Shown piece after piece: positions 1 through 5,270 of a DNA stretch of 8,716 bases. Origin of the DNA: Actinomycetes bacterium (lineage in GTDB: Bacteria > Actinomycetota > Acidimicrobiia > Acidimicrobiales > RAAP-2); NCBI GenBank assembly GCA_021850345.1, contig JAJZMN010000053.1:1-8716 (forward strand), written 5' to 3'. Numbering within the stretch: position 1 is the first letter of the stretch; each line of letters begins with the position of its first letter. The notes below the pieces were generated by a model, which was not told the origin of the DNA, made no database searches, and was given only the letters and a program-made list of their open reading frames with translations. The position numbers and the translations under genes are program-made.

Positions 1-12
1 ATGCGGCGAGCT

Positions 13-294
13 TCACGTGCTGAAGCGTACACCTGTTCGCTCACATTTGTGGGGATGCTGGAGAACTGTTCGTAACCCCTCCCGGTGGAAGAGGGCGGGG
101 GCGAGGGCGTGCCACCCCGCCCGCGCGAACCGCCGCGTCACGTCTTGGATGTGAGCCGTGACCCCGAAGGCCTCCTGGAGCACCACGACCGCGCCCTTCG
201 GCGTCCCCGACGGGATGGCGACATGGGCGGGCATCGGTCCATCGTCGGTCTGGATCGTCGCGTCGGCGTCCGTCGTCTGGATTGTCGCGCTCAC
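13..294 (-). pseudogene. Dienelactone hydrolase-family protein, truncated after ~73 residues
   Basis: The N-terminal part looks like an actinobacterial dienelactone hydrolase (alpha/beta hydrolase, DLH family). Residues 34-48 (GAVVVLQEAFGVTAH) carry the family's beta-strand plus the QExFGV motif with Glu41, and residues 60-72 (GWHALAPALFHRE) are the usual following segment. Family members are about 230-260 aa and have a Cys-Asp-His triad further on. Here the homology stops at about residue 73 and some 20 unrelated residues run to a stop at 13-15, so no triad is present and the product should be inactive. The GTG start at 292-294 has a GGAGGA ribosome site 3-4 nt upstream. The N-terminus carries an imperfect tandem duplication (residues 3-11 and 12-20, both beginning ATIQT). 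The break coincides with a drop in G+C left of about position 78, suggesting an insertion or rearrangement junction. The missing 3' part could lie outside the window. Confidence 0.75.
26..39. promoter_or_regulatory. LexA/SOS-box-like palindrome
   Basis: The sequence CGTACACCTGTTCG matches the actinobacterial SOS-box pattern CGAAC-N4-GTTCG at 9 of 10 half-site positions (one mismatch, position 28). It lies in the lower-GC left edge, next to the broken dienelactone hydrolase gene. A second, tighter palindrome, GAACTGTTC, sits at 63-71. If functional, the box would control a gene transcribed leftward out of the window, because no gene to its right is placed to use it. A short degenerate palindrome can occur by chance, so confidence is low. 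Confidence 0.3.
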
Positions 295-435
295 GCTTCC
301 TCCTCGCTCGCTTCGGCGACGTCACCCTAAGGGCCTGCCGCCAGATGACTCGCGCGTCCGAGGTCGCGCAGCTCGCGCGTAAGGAGCCGACCCGGCCCCG
401 CGGCATCTAGAGTCCGTCCCGCGGCGTTCGAGGCG

Positions 436-744
436 ATGGCAGACGGGGACTGGTCACAGCTGGGCGTTCCGCCCGAGGAGGTCGGGGAGTGGCGCGCGCT
501 CGGCGCGGACGCGTTCACGGCGGCGCTCGCGATCGGCGACGGGTACGGCCCGTCCTCGGCGCGCCACGCGCTCAAGGGGATTCGGGCCGTGGCCTCTGGA
601 TGGCGCAGCGCAGGCATGAGCGAGACCGAGGCGATCGCCTGGCACCGCGCGGGCTTCTCCGCACTCGAAGCCGCCGAGTGGTCGGCCCGGGGGACCCCGC
701 TCGAGGAGGCGGCGCTCGCGGCGGGACACCGCATGGTGGGCTGA
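436..744 (+). CDS. Small protein with 13-residue W-x3-G repeats, function unknown
   Basis: This encodes a 102-aa soluble, acidic, alanine-rich protein with no signal peptide or membrane segment, which I cannot assign to a named family. Its visible architecture is a W-x3-G motif at residues 6-10, 19-23, 56-60, 69-73 and 82-86. Spacing is exactly 13 within each group (6 to 19; 56 to 69 to 82). The units read roughly (S/P)xxEAxxWxxxG(F/T), for example SETEAIAWHRAGF and SALEAAEWSARGT. A last, Trp-less unit begins at residue 88. The pattern suggests short repeated amphipathic helices, possibly a protein-interaction module. The start is the ATG at 436, with only a weak GAGG sequence upstream. It diverges from the broken DLH gene and converges on the STAS gene. 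Codon use fits the host, and the regular Trp/Gly spacing supports a real coding frame. Confidence 0.7.
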   Translation: MADGDWSQLGVPPEEVGEWRALGADAFTAALAIGDGYGPSSARHALKGIRAVASGWRSAGMSETEAIAWHRAGFSALEAAEWSARGTPLEEAALAAGHRMVG

Positions 745-890
745 CGGTCCCGCCGTGCAGGGACCCGGCCGGCGGCGGCGGCCGGCGTGGGCTCACCGAG
801 CCGAAGGAGGCCCCGGGTCAGCCGGGTTGGCGCGGCAGCGTCCCGGGGACCGGGTCGCCGGGCGCGAGCACCGCGCGCTCGTGGGTCCAA

Positions 891-920
891 GAGATCGGAT
901 GCGAGGAGATCGGATGCGAG
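891..920. repeat. 15-bp tandem repeat, two perfect copies
   Basis: GAGATCGGATGCGAG occurs twice in direct tandem (891-905 and 906-920). It lies in the 186-bp gap between the convergent small-protein and STAS genes, 10 bp beyond the STAS stop. The rest of the gap holds a GC-rich 6-bp hairpin (GCCGGC at 768-773 and 781-786) without a T-tract, and nothing else I can name. Confidence 0.8.
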
Positions 921-930
921 CCGCCTGAGC

Positions 931-1278
931 TCACCCGCTCCTGACCTCCTCTGCGGCGAGCAGACCCGCGATCCCGGGGTGCTCACCGATCACTGTGAGC
1001 TGGCCGCCTCGTCCCTGGACGTAGTGGCGGAGCCCGATCAGTACCCGCGCTCCGACCGAGTCCAGGTCGGTGACCTCGCTCAGGTCGATCGCGACCCGGT
1101 GACAGGGCGTCCTCCCGAGGCGGTCGAACTGGGACTCGAGCACCGCCACGGTCCCGGCGTTGAGCTCGCCGCACAACGACAGGAGACAGATCGGTCCGAC
1201 GTGGCGGAATTCGACTGCGAGGTCGGGCCGGTCGGGCCGCTCCTCGCGAGGTCGCTGCTCCACCGCCTCGACCGTCAT
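931..1278 (-). CDS. STAS-domain anti-sigma factor antagonist
   Basis: This is a 115-aa single STAS-domain protein of the SpoIIAA/RsbV type. These cytoplasmic proteins bind an anti-sigma kinase when unphosphorylated and so release the sigma factor; phosphorylation of one serine switches them off. The fold is visible as the strand at residues 29-39 (PICLLSLCGEL), helix 42-54 and strand 61-67. The phosphorylation loop DLDSVGARVLIGL (71-83) has Ser74 at the conserved phosphoserine position. The ATG at 1276-1278 was chosen because it has an AGGAG ribosome site five bases upstream; the frame stays open to 1386, but that part has no STAS homology and contains the promoter. The likely antagonist of phosphorylation is the GAF-PP2C phosphatase encoded further right. 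No RsbW-like kinase or sigma factor is in the window. The gene diverges from the HHE gene and has a good sigma-B/F-type promoter. The specific partners are inferred. Confidence 0.88.
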   Translation of the reverse strand: MTVEAVEQRPREERPDRPDLAVEFRHVGPICLLSLCGELNAGTVAVLESQFDRLGRTPCHRVAIDLSEVTDLDSVGARVLIGLRHYVQGRGGQLTVIGEHPGIAGLLAAEEVRSG

Positions 1279-1327
1279 CGGCACTCCTCTCCTCCAACGC
1301 CCGGCCCCCCGGTGCGACGCCGTGTCA

Positions 1328-1353
1328 GTACCCTCGCCCGACGTGCATGTAAC
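1328..1353 (-). promoter_or_regulatory. Sigma-B/sigma-F-type promoter of the STAS gene
   Basis: On the minus strand the sequence reads GTTA (1350-1353), 16 bases, then GGGTAC (1328-1333). This fits the actinobacterial stress-sigma pattern GTTT-N14-16-GGGTAT/C. The -10 element lies about 50 bp before the STAS ATG, giving a leader of roughly 40 nt. Having an antagonist transcribed by the sigma factor it releases is a known positive-feedback arrangement in sigB operons. Assignment is by motif only. Confidence 0.5.
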
Positions 1354-1355
1354 CG

Positions 1356-1381
1356 AACCCGCATGTCCCCGCAACCCGCAT
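1356..1381. repeat. 9-bp direct repeat upstream of the STAS promoter
   Basis: AACCCGCAT occurs at 1356-1364 and 1373-1381 (17-bp period). The pair lies directly upstream of the minus-strand -35 element of the STAS promoter and between the two divergent promoters. It could be an activator or repressor site. No known regulator motif is recognised. Confidence 0.4.
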
Positions 1382-1415
1382 CTCATGGAGGGCCGCCCGC
1401 CGGAAACCCCGACGC

Positions 1416-1441
1416 GTTCTGGACGGCTCGGAGTTGGGTAA
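1416..1441 (+). promoter_or_regulatory. Sigma-B/sigma-F-type promoter of the hemerythrin-like gene
   Basis: GTTC (1416-1419), 16 bases, then GGGTAA (1436-1441) fits the stress-sigma promoter pattern, with the same 16-base spacing as the facing STAS promoter. Transcription would begin near 1448, about 33 nt before the ATG at 1481. That also rules out the in-frame GTG at 1442 as start. Both hexamers deviate from consensus at one position. Confidence 0.45.
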
Positions 1442-1480
1442 GTGTCGGCTTGGTCCGGTTCCTACGCGGGAAGGAGCGCC

Positions 1481-2032
1481 ATGTCCCCCACTTCTCCGGT
1501 CGACGACGTCATCGGGCTGCTCGAAGAAGACCACCGTCTCGTCGAGCAGCGTTTCGCCGAGCTCACCACTGCAGGGGCGTCCACGCGCGGCGAGCTCTTC
1601 TGGAAGCTCACGAACGACCTGGTCCGGCACGAGGTCGCAGAGGAGATCGTCGTCTATCCGGCGATACGGAAGTTGCCCGGTGGCGACAGCGTCGCCGACT
1701 CGAGGATCGACGAGCAGTCCGAGGCCGAAGAGCAGCTCGCCAAGATGGAGAAAATGGATGCGGAGAGCCCGGAATTCGTCCAGGCGCTCGCCGCGCTGAG
1801 GGCGTCGGTGCTCGAGCATGCAAAGGCAGAGGAGGAGAGCGCGTTCGCGATGCTCCTCGGTGCGGTTCCTTCGGACCAGCGTGCGGAGCTCGGGCAGCGG
1901 TACGTGAAGGCGAAGCAGGCCGCCCCGACGCATCCGCATCCGCATGCACCGGACACTCCTCCGGGCAATGTGGTGCTCGGTCCCGTCGCCGCGCTCGTCG
2001 ACCGGGTGCGAGACGCGGCTGCAGCAGTCTGA
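1481..2032 (+). CDS. Hemerythrin-like HHE cation-binding domain protein
   Basis: This is a 183-aa cytoplasmic protein with an N-terminal four-helix HHE domain (about residues 7-125). The family binds a non-haem di-iron centre and is linked to oxygen, peroxide or nitrosative-stress handling. Candidate iron ligands are His18 (EEDHR), His50 and Glu54 (RHEVAEE), then His113 and Glu117 (EHAKAEEE). The position where many relatives have an EH pair reads Glu78-Gln79, so one histidine ligand appears to be replaced. The C-terminal tail is His/Pro-rich (HPHPHAPD, about 150) and ends in a short hydrophobic helix (GPVAALVDRVRDA), as I recall for actinobacterial members. The ATG at 1481 follows AAGGAG with 4-nt spacing. 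The gene has a stress-type promoter and is followed 145 bp later by a PfpI-family gene on the same strand, possibly co-transcribed. The exact substrate is unknown. Confidence 0.88.
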   Translation: MSPTSPVDDVIGLLEEDHRLVEQRFAELTTAGASTRGELFWKLTNDLVRHEVAEEIVVYPAIRKLPGGDSVADSRIDEQSEAEEQLAKMEKMDAESPEFVQALAALRASVLEHAKAEEESAFAMLLGAVPSDQRAELGQRYVKAKQAAPTHPHPHAPDTPPGNVVLGPVAALVDRVRDAAAAV

Positions 2033-2042
2033 TCTCCCCGCA

Positions 2043-2117
2043 AGAAGCACTCGAGTGAGAAGCACTCGAGTGAGAAGCACTCGAGCGAGAAGCACTCGAG
2101 CGAGAAGCACTGAGACG
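2043..2117. repeat. 15-bp tandem repeat, four copies plus a degenerate fifth
   Basis: The unit AGAAGCACTCGAGTG is repeated at 2043 and 2058. Copies at 2073 and 2088 differ at one base (CG for TG at the end). A degraded fifth copy starts at 2103 and keeps AGAAGCACT. In the first two copies the core CACTCGAGTG is a perfect 10-bp palindrome. The array begins 11 bp after the HHE stop and ends about 60 bp before the PfpI-family start. It could be a protein-binding array, an mRNA element between two co-transcribed genes, or simple slippage expansion. Because 15 is a multiple of three, it makes long spurious reading frames on both strands. Confidence 0.92.
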
Positions 2118-2177
2118 AAAGTCGAAAGAGACGGCGCGACAGACGCGTCCCAACCAGCTCAACGGAAGGAGCTCGAA

Positions 2178-2738
2178 ATGACGACCATCGACGGCATGCG
2201 AGTGGGGTTCATCGTGGCGAACGAGGGCGTGGAGCAGGCCGAGCTGCGCGAACCTTGGAAGGCGGTGCAGGGGGCCGGCGGCAGGCCGCAGCTCATCGCC
2301 CCCGATTCCGGAGAGGTCCAGGCGATGAACCACCTCGACAAGGCGGAGACGTTCCCTGTCGACTTCACGACCAAGGAGGTCGATGCGGACGCGTTGGATG
2401 CGATCGTCCTGCCGGGCGGCGTCGCCAACCCCGACCAGCTCCGCATGGACGAGCCCGCGGTCCGGCTGGTGAGGGCGATGTTCGAGGCAGGAAAGCCGGC
2501 CGCAGTCATCTGCCACGGTCCTTGGACGCTCGTCGAAGCCGACCTGGTGCGTGGCCGTACCCTGACCTCCTGGCCCAGCCTCAAGACCGACATCCGCAAC
2601 GCCGGGGGCACCTGGGTGGACGAGCAGGTGAAGGTCTGCCCGTCGGGCCCGAACGTGCTCGTCTCGAGCCGGAAGCCCGACGACATCCCCGCCTTCTCCA
2701 AGAAGCTCCTCGAGGTGTTCTCCGACGCCCGCACCTAG
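2178..2738 (+). CDS. DJ-1/PfpI-family protein (type 1 glutamine amidotransferase-like)
   Basis: This is a 186-aa cytoplasmic protein of the DJ-1/PfpI superfamily. Members include stress-induced YhbO/GSP18-type proteins reported as glyoxalase/deglycase or peptidase-like enzymes. The nucleophile elbow is at 109-116 (AVICHGPW) with Cys112 followed by His113. The acidic partner is probably Glu19 in NEGVEQAEL (15-23). The glycine turn LPGGVANPDQLR (78-89) and the segment RTLTSWPSLKTDIRNAGG (127-144) are typical of the PfpI branch. Length is normal. The ATG at 2178 has AAGGAG seven bases upstream. The frame is open back to 1944, but that part only reads the tandem repeat and overlaps the HHE gene. 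No clear promoter lies in the 145-bp gap, so read-through from the HHE stress promoter is plausible. Family assignment is firm; the actual reaction in this organism is not shown. Confidence 0.92.
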   Translation: MTTIDGMRVGFIVANEGVEQAELREPWKAVQGAGGRPQLIAPDSGEVQAMNHLDKAETFPVDFTTKEVDADALDAIVLPGGVANPDQLRMDEPAVRLVRAMFEAGKPAAVICHGPWTLVEADLVRGRTLTSWPSLKTDIRNAGGTWVDEQVKVCPSGPNVLVSSRKPDDIPAFSKKLLEVFSDART

Positions 2739-2897
2739 CCGCGCGGCTGCCTGCGTGCCGCCCGCGCACGAGCTCGACGAGCTTCGCCGGGCGCGCGCCG
2801 GACGCCGGGGCACGGGTCCGGCCAGCGCGCGCAGTTCGTCGACGACCTGCGCCGCGCCAACGAACTGGCCCGGAGGTGACCGGGTCGAAGGGCGCCT
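2739..2897. other. Convergent intergenic region, no assigned gene
   Basis: These 159 bp separate the 3' ends of the PfpI-family gene and the phosphatase gene. They are very GC-rich with several overlapping short inverted repeats (for example CCGG-N7-CCGG near 2788-2802) but no T-tract, so a bidirectional terminator can only be guessed. The frame of the PfpI gene stays open after its TAG until a TGA at 2877-2879, and its last part (AQFVDDLRRANELARR) has a protein-like look. No start codon with a ribosome site serves it. Confidence 0.35.
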
Positions 2898-5270
2898 TCA
2901 GCTGGGGGCCGAGGCGGTCCGGCGGTCGAGCGCGAGCGCCAGGAGCGCGACGTCGTCCGCGCGGTCGGCGGTCGTTGCCTCGACTACCCGGTCGCACACC
3001 GTGAGAGGGGTGACGTCACCGTCCGAGGCGACGAGGCGAAGCTTGCTCATGCTCTCGTCGCTGCCGATTCCGCGCTCGTCGATCGCGCCGTCGGTGTAGC
3101 CGAGGAGCACCTGCCCCTCGGCCAGGCGCCCGCGCCACTCGGTCGCCGGCGGGGCGTCCATGCCGAGTGGGGGGCCGGGGAGGACCGGGAGAAATCTCGT
3201 GTCAAACCGGGACACGATGAGCGGGGGGTAGTGACCGGCGGACGCGACGGCGAGCCCGCCCGAGCGCGGATCGAGGAGTCCGACGAGAGCGGTCGCGATC
3301 CGCTCGAAGCCGAGCAGACCCCACGCCGCCCGCACCGCAGAGATGAGAGCGGAGGGTGCGGATGCGTGCCCTGCGAGCGCGCGAAGCGCACTCCGCATGT
3401 GCCCCATCTGCGCCGCGGCGTGACGGTCGTGGCCCGCCACATCGCCCACCACGAAGAGGACGTCTCCCGTCGGCAGAACGAGGACGTCGTAGAAGTCGCC
3501 CCCGACCTCCAGACCGCGGTTCGCCGTGAGGTAGCGCGTCTCGAGGATGACCCCGTCGACCTCGGGCAGCTGCGCCGGGAGGAGGCTCGACTGGAGGATC
3601 TGGGAGGTGCGGAAGGCCGACTCGTACCGGCGCGCGTTGTCGACGACGGACGCGACGTGGCGGGCGAGCTCCTCGGCGAACGACATGTCGTCCCGACGGA
3701 ACCGCCGGGTGCTCGACACGCACGTGACCGAGCCGACGACTCGCGAAGAGGCGATGAGGGGGACCGTGAGGTACGAGCGGAAGCCGAGTGTCCGGACCAC
3801 CGCGAAGTGCTCCTCGCTGACGGTCGTGGCGCGGAGGAACTCTTCTGGCATGTCCGCTGACCACGACGCCTCGCCCGAGCGGATCGCGCGGACGGCGGGG
3901 TGCTCCCCTCCCGGGTCGGGGGGGAACTCGGTACGGAGCCGCTCGACCAGCGGCTGGAGCGCCGCGGCCCGGTGCTTGGCCATCATGCGGGCGATGCGAC
4001 CGTCTTCCCCGACGACGTCGATGATGCAGATCTCTCCGAGGGTCTGGACGGCGAGATCGCCGAGCCGTTCGAGCGTGGCCGCGAGGTCCTCTGCCTCCGC
4101 GAGGGCCTGCGCGGCGCGCGCGAAGAACCAGGCGCGTTCGGCCGCCTGGCGTTCGGCCTCCGCGAGGTGGGCGCGCTCGAGCGCCTGCACGGCCTGTCCG
4201 ACCACGAGCGAGAGCAGGACCCGCTCGTCCGGCGTGAACCAGTCGGCGCGCGGCGCCACGACCACGAGGGCGCCTGCACCCCCCTGCCGGGTGACGATCG
4301 GCAGCGCCGCCCAGCTGCGCTCGCCGCTGCCGCAGTCGCTTGTGACCCCGTAGGTGGGGCGTCGATCGCGGACGGCGGTGGCGAGTGCCGCGTCGCTTCG
4401 CAGGCCCACGGTGCGATCCCAGCCGGGGGGAGGCTGCCCCGTGTCTGCGGCGTCGACGGAGGCCCCGGACTGGGCGACCAGTTCGAGCTGCTCGTCCTCT
4501 GCAAGCCACACGCCGCACCACAACGCCGGTGCCGCCTCCAGCGAGCGGACGACCGCACGGGCGACGTCGTCGGGCGAATGGGTGGCGGCGAGCTCCGCCG
4601 TCGCCAGCTGGATCCTCGAGATGCGGTCCGCGAGCCGCTCGGCCTCCCGCCGCGCTGCCCGCTCCCGTTCGAACGTCCGGACACGGTCGAGCGCGGCGGC
4701 GAGCCTGTCTGCGACCACCTGTAGCAGCTCCGCGTCGGCGAGCGTGAAGCGGTCGCGCTCGTAGCTTGCCGCCCACATGACGCCCAGCCGGTGACCCGCG
4801 CTCAACATCGGAACGGCGGCCACCGAGCGAAGACCGCTGTTGCGCAGCACGGGGTTCACGACGTGGATCGACGAAAGATCACCCACGACGATCGGGGTGC
4901 GGCTCGCGAGCACGGATCCTGCCATGCCCTCGCCGGCATGGATTCCCATGCCGATGGAGAGCTCCTCTGTGAGCCCGATCGCGGCGCGCACCATGAGCTC
5001 GTCTCCGGCCTCGTTGGCGAGCAGGATCGCGAGCCCGTTCACCGACAGAAGGCGGCTCATCGTCTCGAGCGCGTCGCGCAGGACCCTCTCGAGCGACCCG
5101 GCCGTGACCGTCATGTCCGCGTGGGCAACCAGGTCGTGCCACAGCCGTGCGACCGGCTCGACGACCTCGGCAGCGGCCCGCTCGATCGCCAGCATCCCGC
5201 TGATGTCGAGCTCCCGCCGGAGGCGCTCCCCCTGCTCGTCGCCGTGCGTGGTGAAGTCGCGCCGGGTCAT
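2898..5270 (-). CDS. GAF-GAF-GAF-PP2C (RsbU/SpoIIE-type) serine phosphatase
   Basis: This is a 790-aa soluble sensor phosphatase. Residues about 58-195 form GAF1, about 225-368 GAF2 and about 396-545 GAF3, joined by charged helical linkers (about 195-222 and 365-396) likely to be coiled-coil. The linker SSLLPAQLPEVDG (561-573) is typical just before RsbU-type phosphatase domains. The PP2C domain (about 578-785) keeps the Mn/Mg-binding aspartates: Asp592 in VGGDFYD, Asp610 in VVGDVAGHD (family usually GHG or GKG), Asp727 in GYTDG and Asp772-Asp773 in RADDVALL. The family dephosphorylates phosphoserine on STAS antagonists to activate a sigma factor, and the STAS protein at 931-1278 is a natural candidate. 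GAF ligands are unknown. The ATG at 5268-5270 overlaps the upstream stop as ATGA and lacks a clear ribosome site, implying translational coupling. The open frame back to 5516 is just overlap with that gene. Confidence 0.92.
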   Translation of the reverse strand: MTRRDFTTHGDEQGERLRRELDISGMLAIERAAAEVVEPVARLWHDLVAHADMTVTAGSLERVLRDALETMSRLLSVNGLAILLANEAGDELMVRAAIGLTEELSIGMGIHAGEGMAGSVLASRTPIVVGDLSSIHVVNPVLRNSGLRSVAAVPMLSAGHRLGVMWAASYERDRFTLADAELLQVVADRLAAALDRVRTFERERAARREAERLADRISRIQLATAELAATHSPDDVARAVVRSLEAAPALWCGVWLAEDEQLELVAQSGASVDAADTGQPPPGWDRTVGLRSDAALATAVRDRRPTYGVTSDCGSGERSWAALPIVTRQGGAGALVVVAPRADWFTPDERVLLSLVVGQAVQALERAHLAEAERQAAERAWFFARAAQALAEAEDLAATLERLGDLAVQTLGEICIIDVVGEDGRIARMMAKHRAAALQPLVERLRTEFPPDPGGEHPAVRAIRSGEASWSADMPEEFLRATTVSEEHFAVVRTLGFRSYLTVPLIASSRVVGSVTCVSSTRRFRRDDMSFAEELARHVASVVDNARRYESAFRTSQILQSSLLPAQLPEVDGVILETRYLTANRGLEVGGDFYDVLVLPTGDVLFVVGDVAGHDRHAAAQMGHMRSALRALAGHASAPSALISAVRAAWGLLGFERIATALVGLLDPRSGGLAVASAGHYPPLIVSRFDTRFLPVLPGPPLGMDAPPATEWRGRLAEGQVLLGYTDGAIDERGIGSDESMSKLRLVASDGDVTPLTVCDRVVEATTADRADDVALLALALDRRTASAPS

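Noticed and set aside
10..26. Hairpin GCTTCA-N5-TGAAGC as terminator of the truncated hydrolase frame
   Set aside because: It overlaps the stop codon rather than following it, is only 6 bp, lacks a T-tract, and probably belongs to the unrelated left segment.
768..786. GC-rich hairpin as a rho-independent terminator
   Set aside because: The 6-bp stem has no following T-tract and is easily produced by chance in GGC-repeat sequence.
1442..1480. GTG at 1442 as start of the HHE protein
   Set aside because: It lies directly after the proposed -10 element, upstream of the expected transcript start, and has no ribosome site. The ATG at 1481 has AAGGAG.
787..2058. Long plus-strand open frame across the STAS gene, promoter region and HHE gene
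   Set aside because: It is rich in Arg/Pro/Ala with no domain signature, lies antisense to STAS and out of frame with HHE, and has no ribosome site. It is a GC-rich shadow frame.
1944..2177. Upstream extension of the PfpI-family protein through the tandem repeat
   Set aside because: It would overlap the HHE gene and begin with non-homologous repeat sequence. The ATG at 2178 has a good AAGGAG at correct spacing and matches the family N-terminus.
1608..2813. Long minus-strand open frame opposite the HHE and PfpI-family genes
   Set aside because: It stays open because the 15-bp repeat is a multiple of three and the DNA is GC-rich. The translation is low-complexity and antisense to two well-supported genes.
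2739..2879. Small gene or read-through extension after the PfpI-family stop
   Set aside because: The frame is open to 2879, but no start codon with a ribosome site exists and only the last ~16 residues look protein-like. This is not enough to call a gene.
3202..4776. 524-codon minus-strand open frame inside the phosphatase gene
   Set aside because: It is the +1 shadow of the GAF-PP2C gene, which has all catalytic motifs in its own frame.
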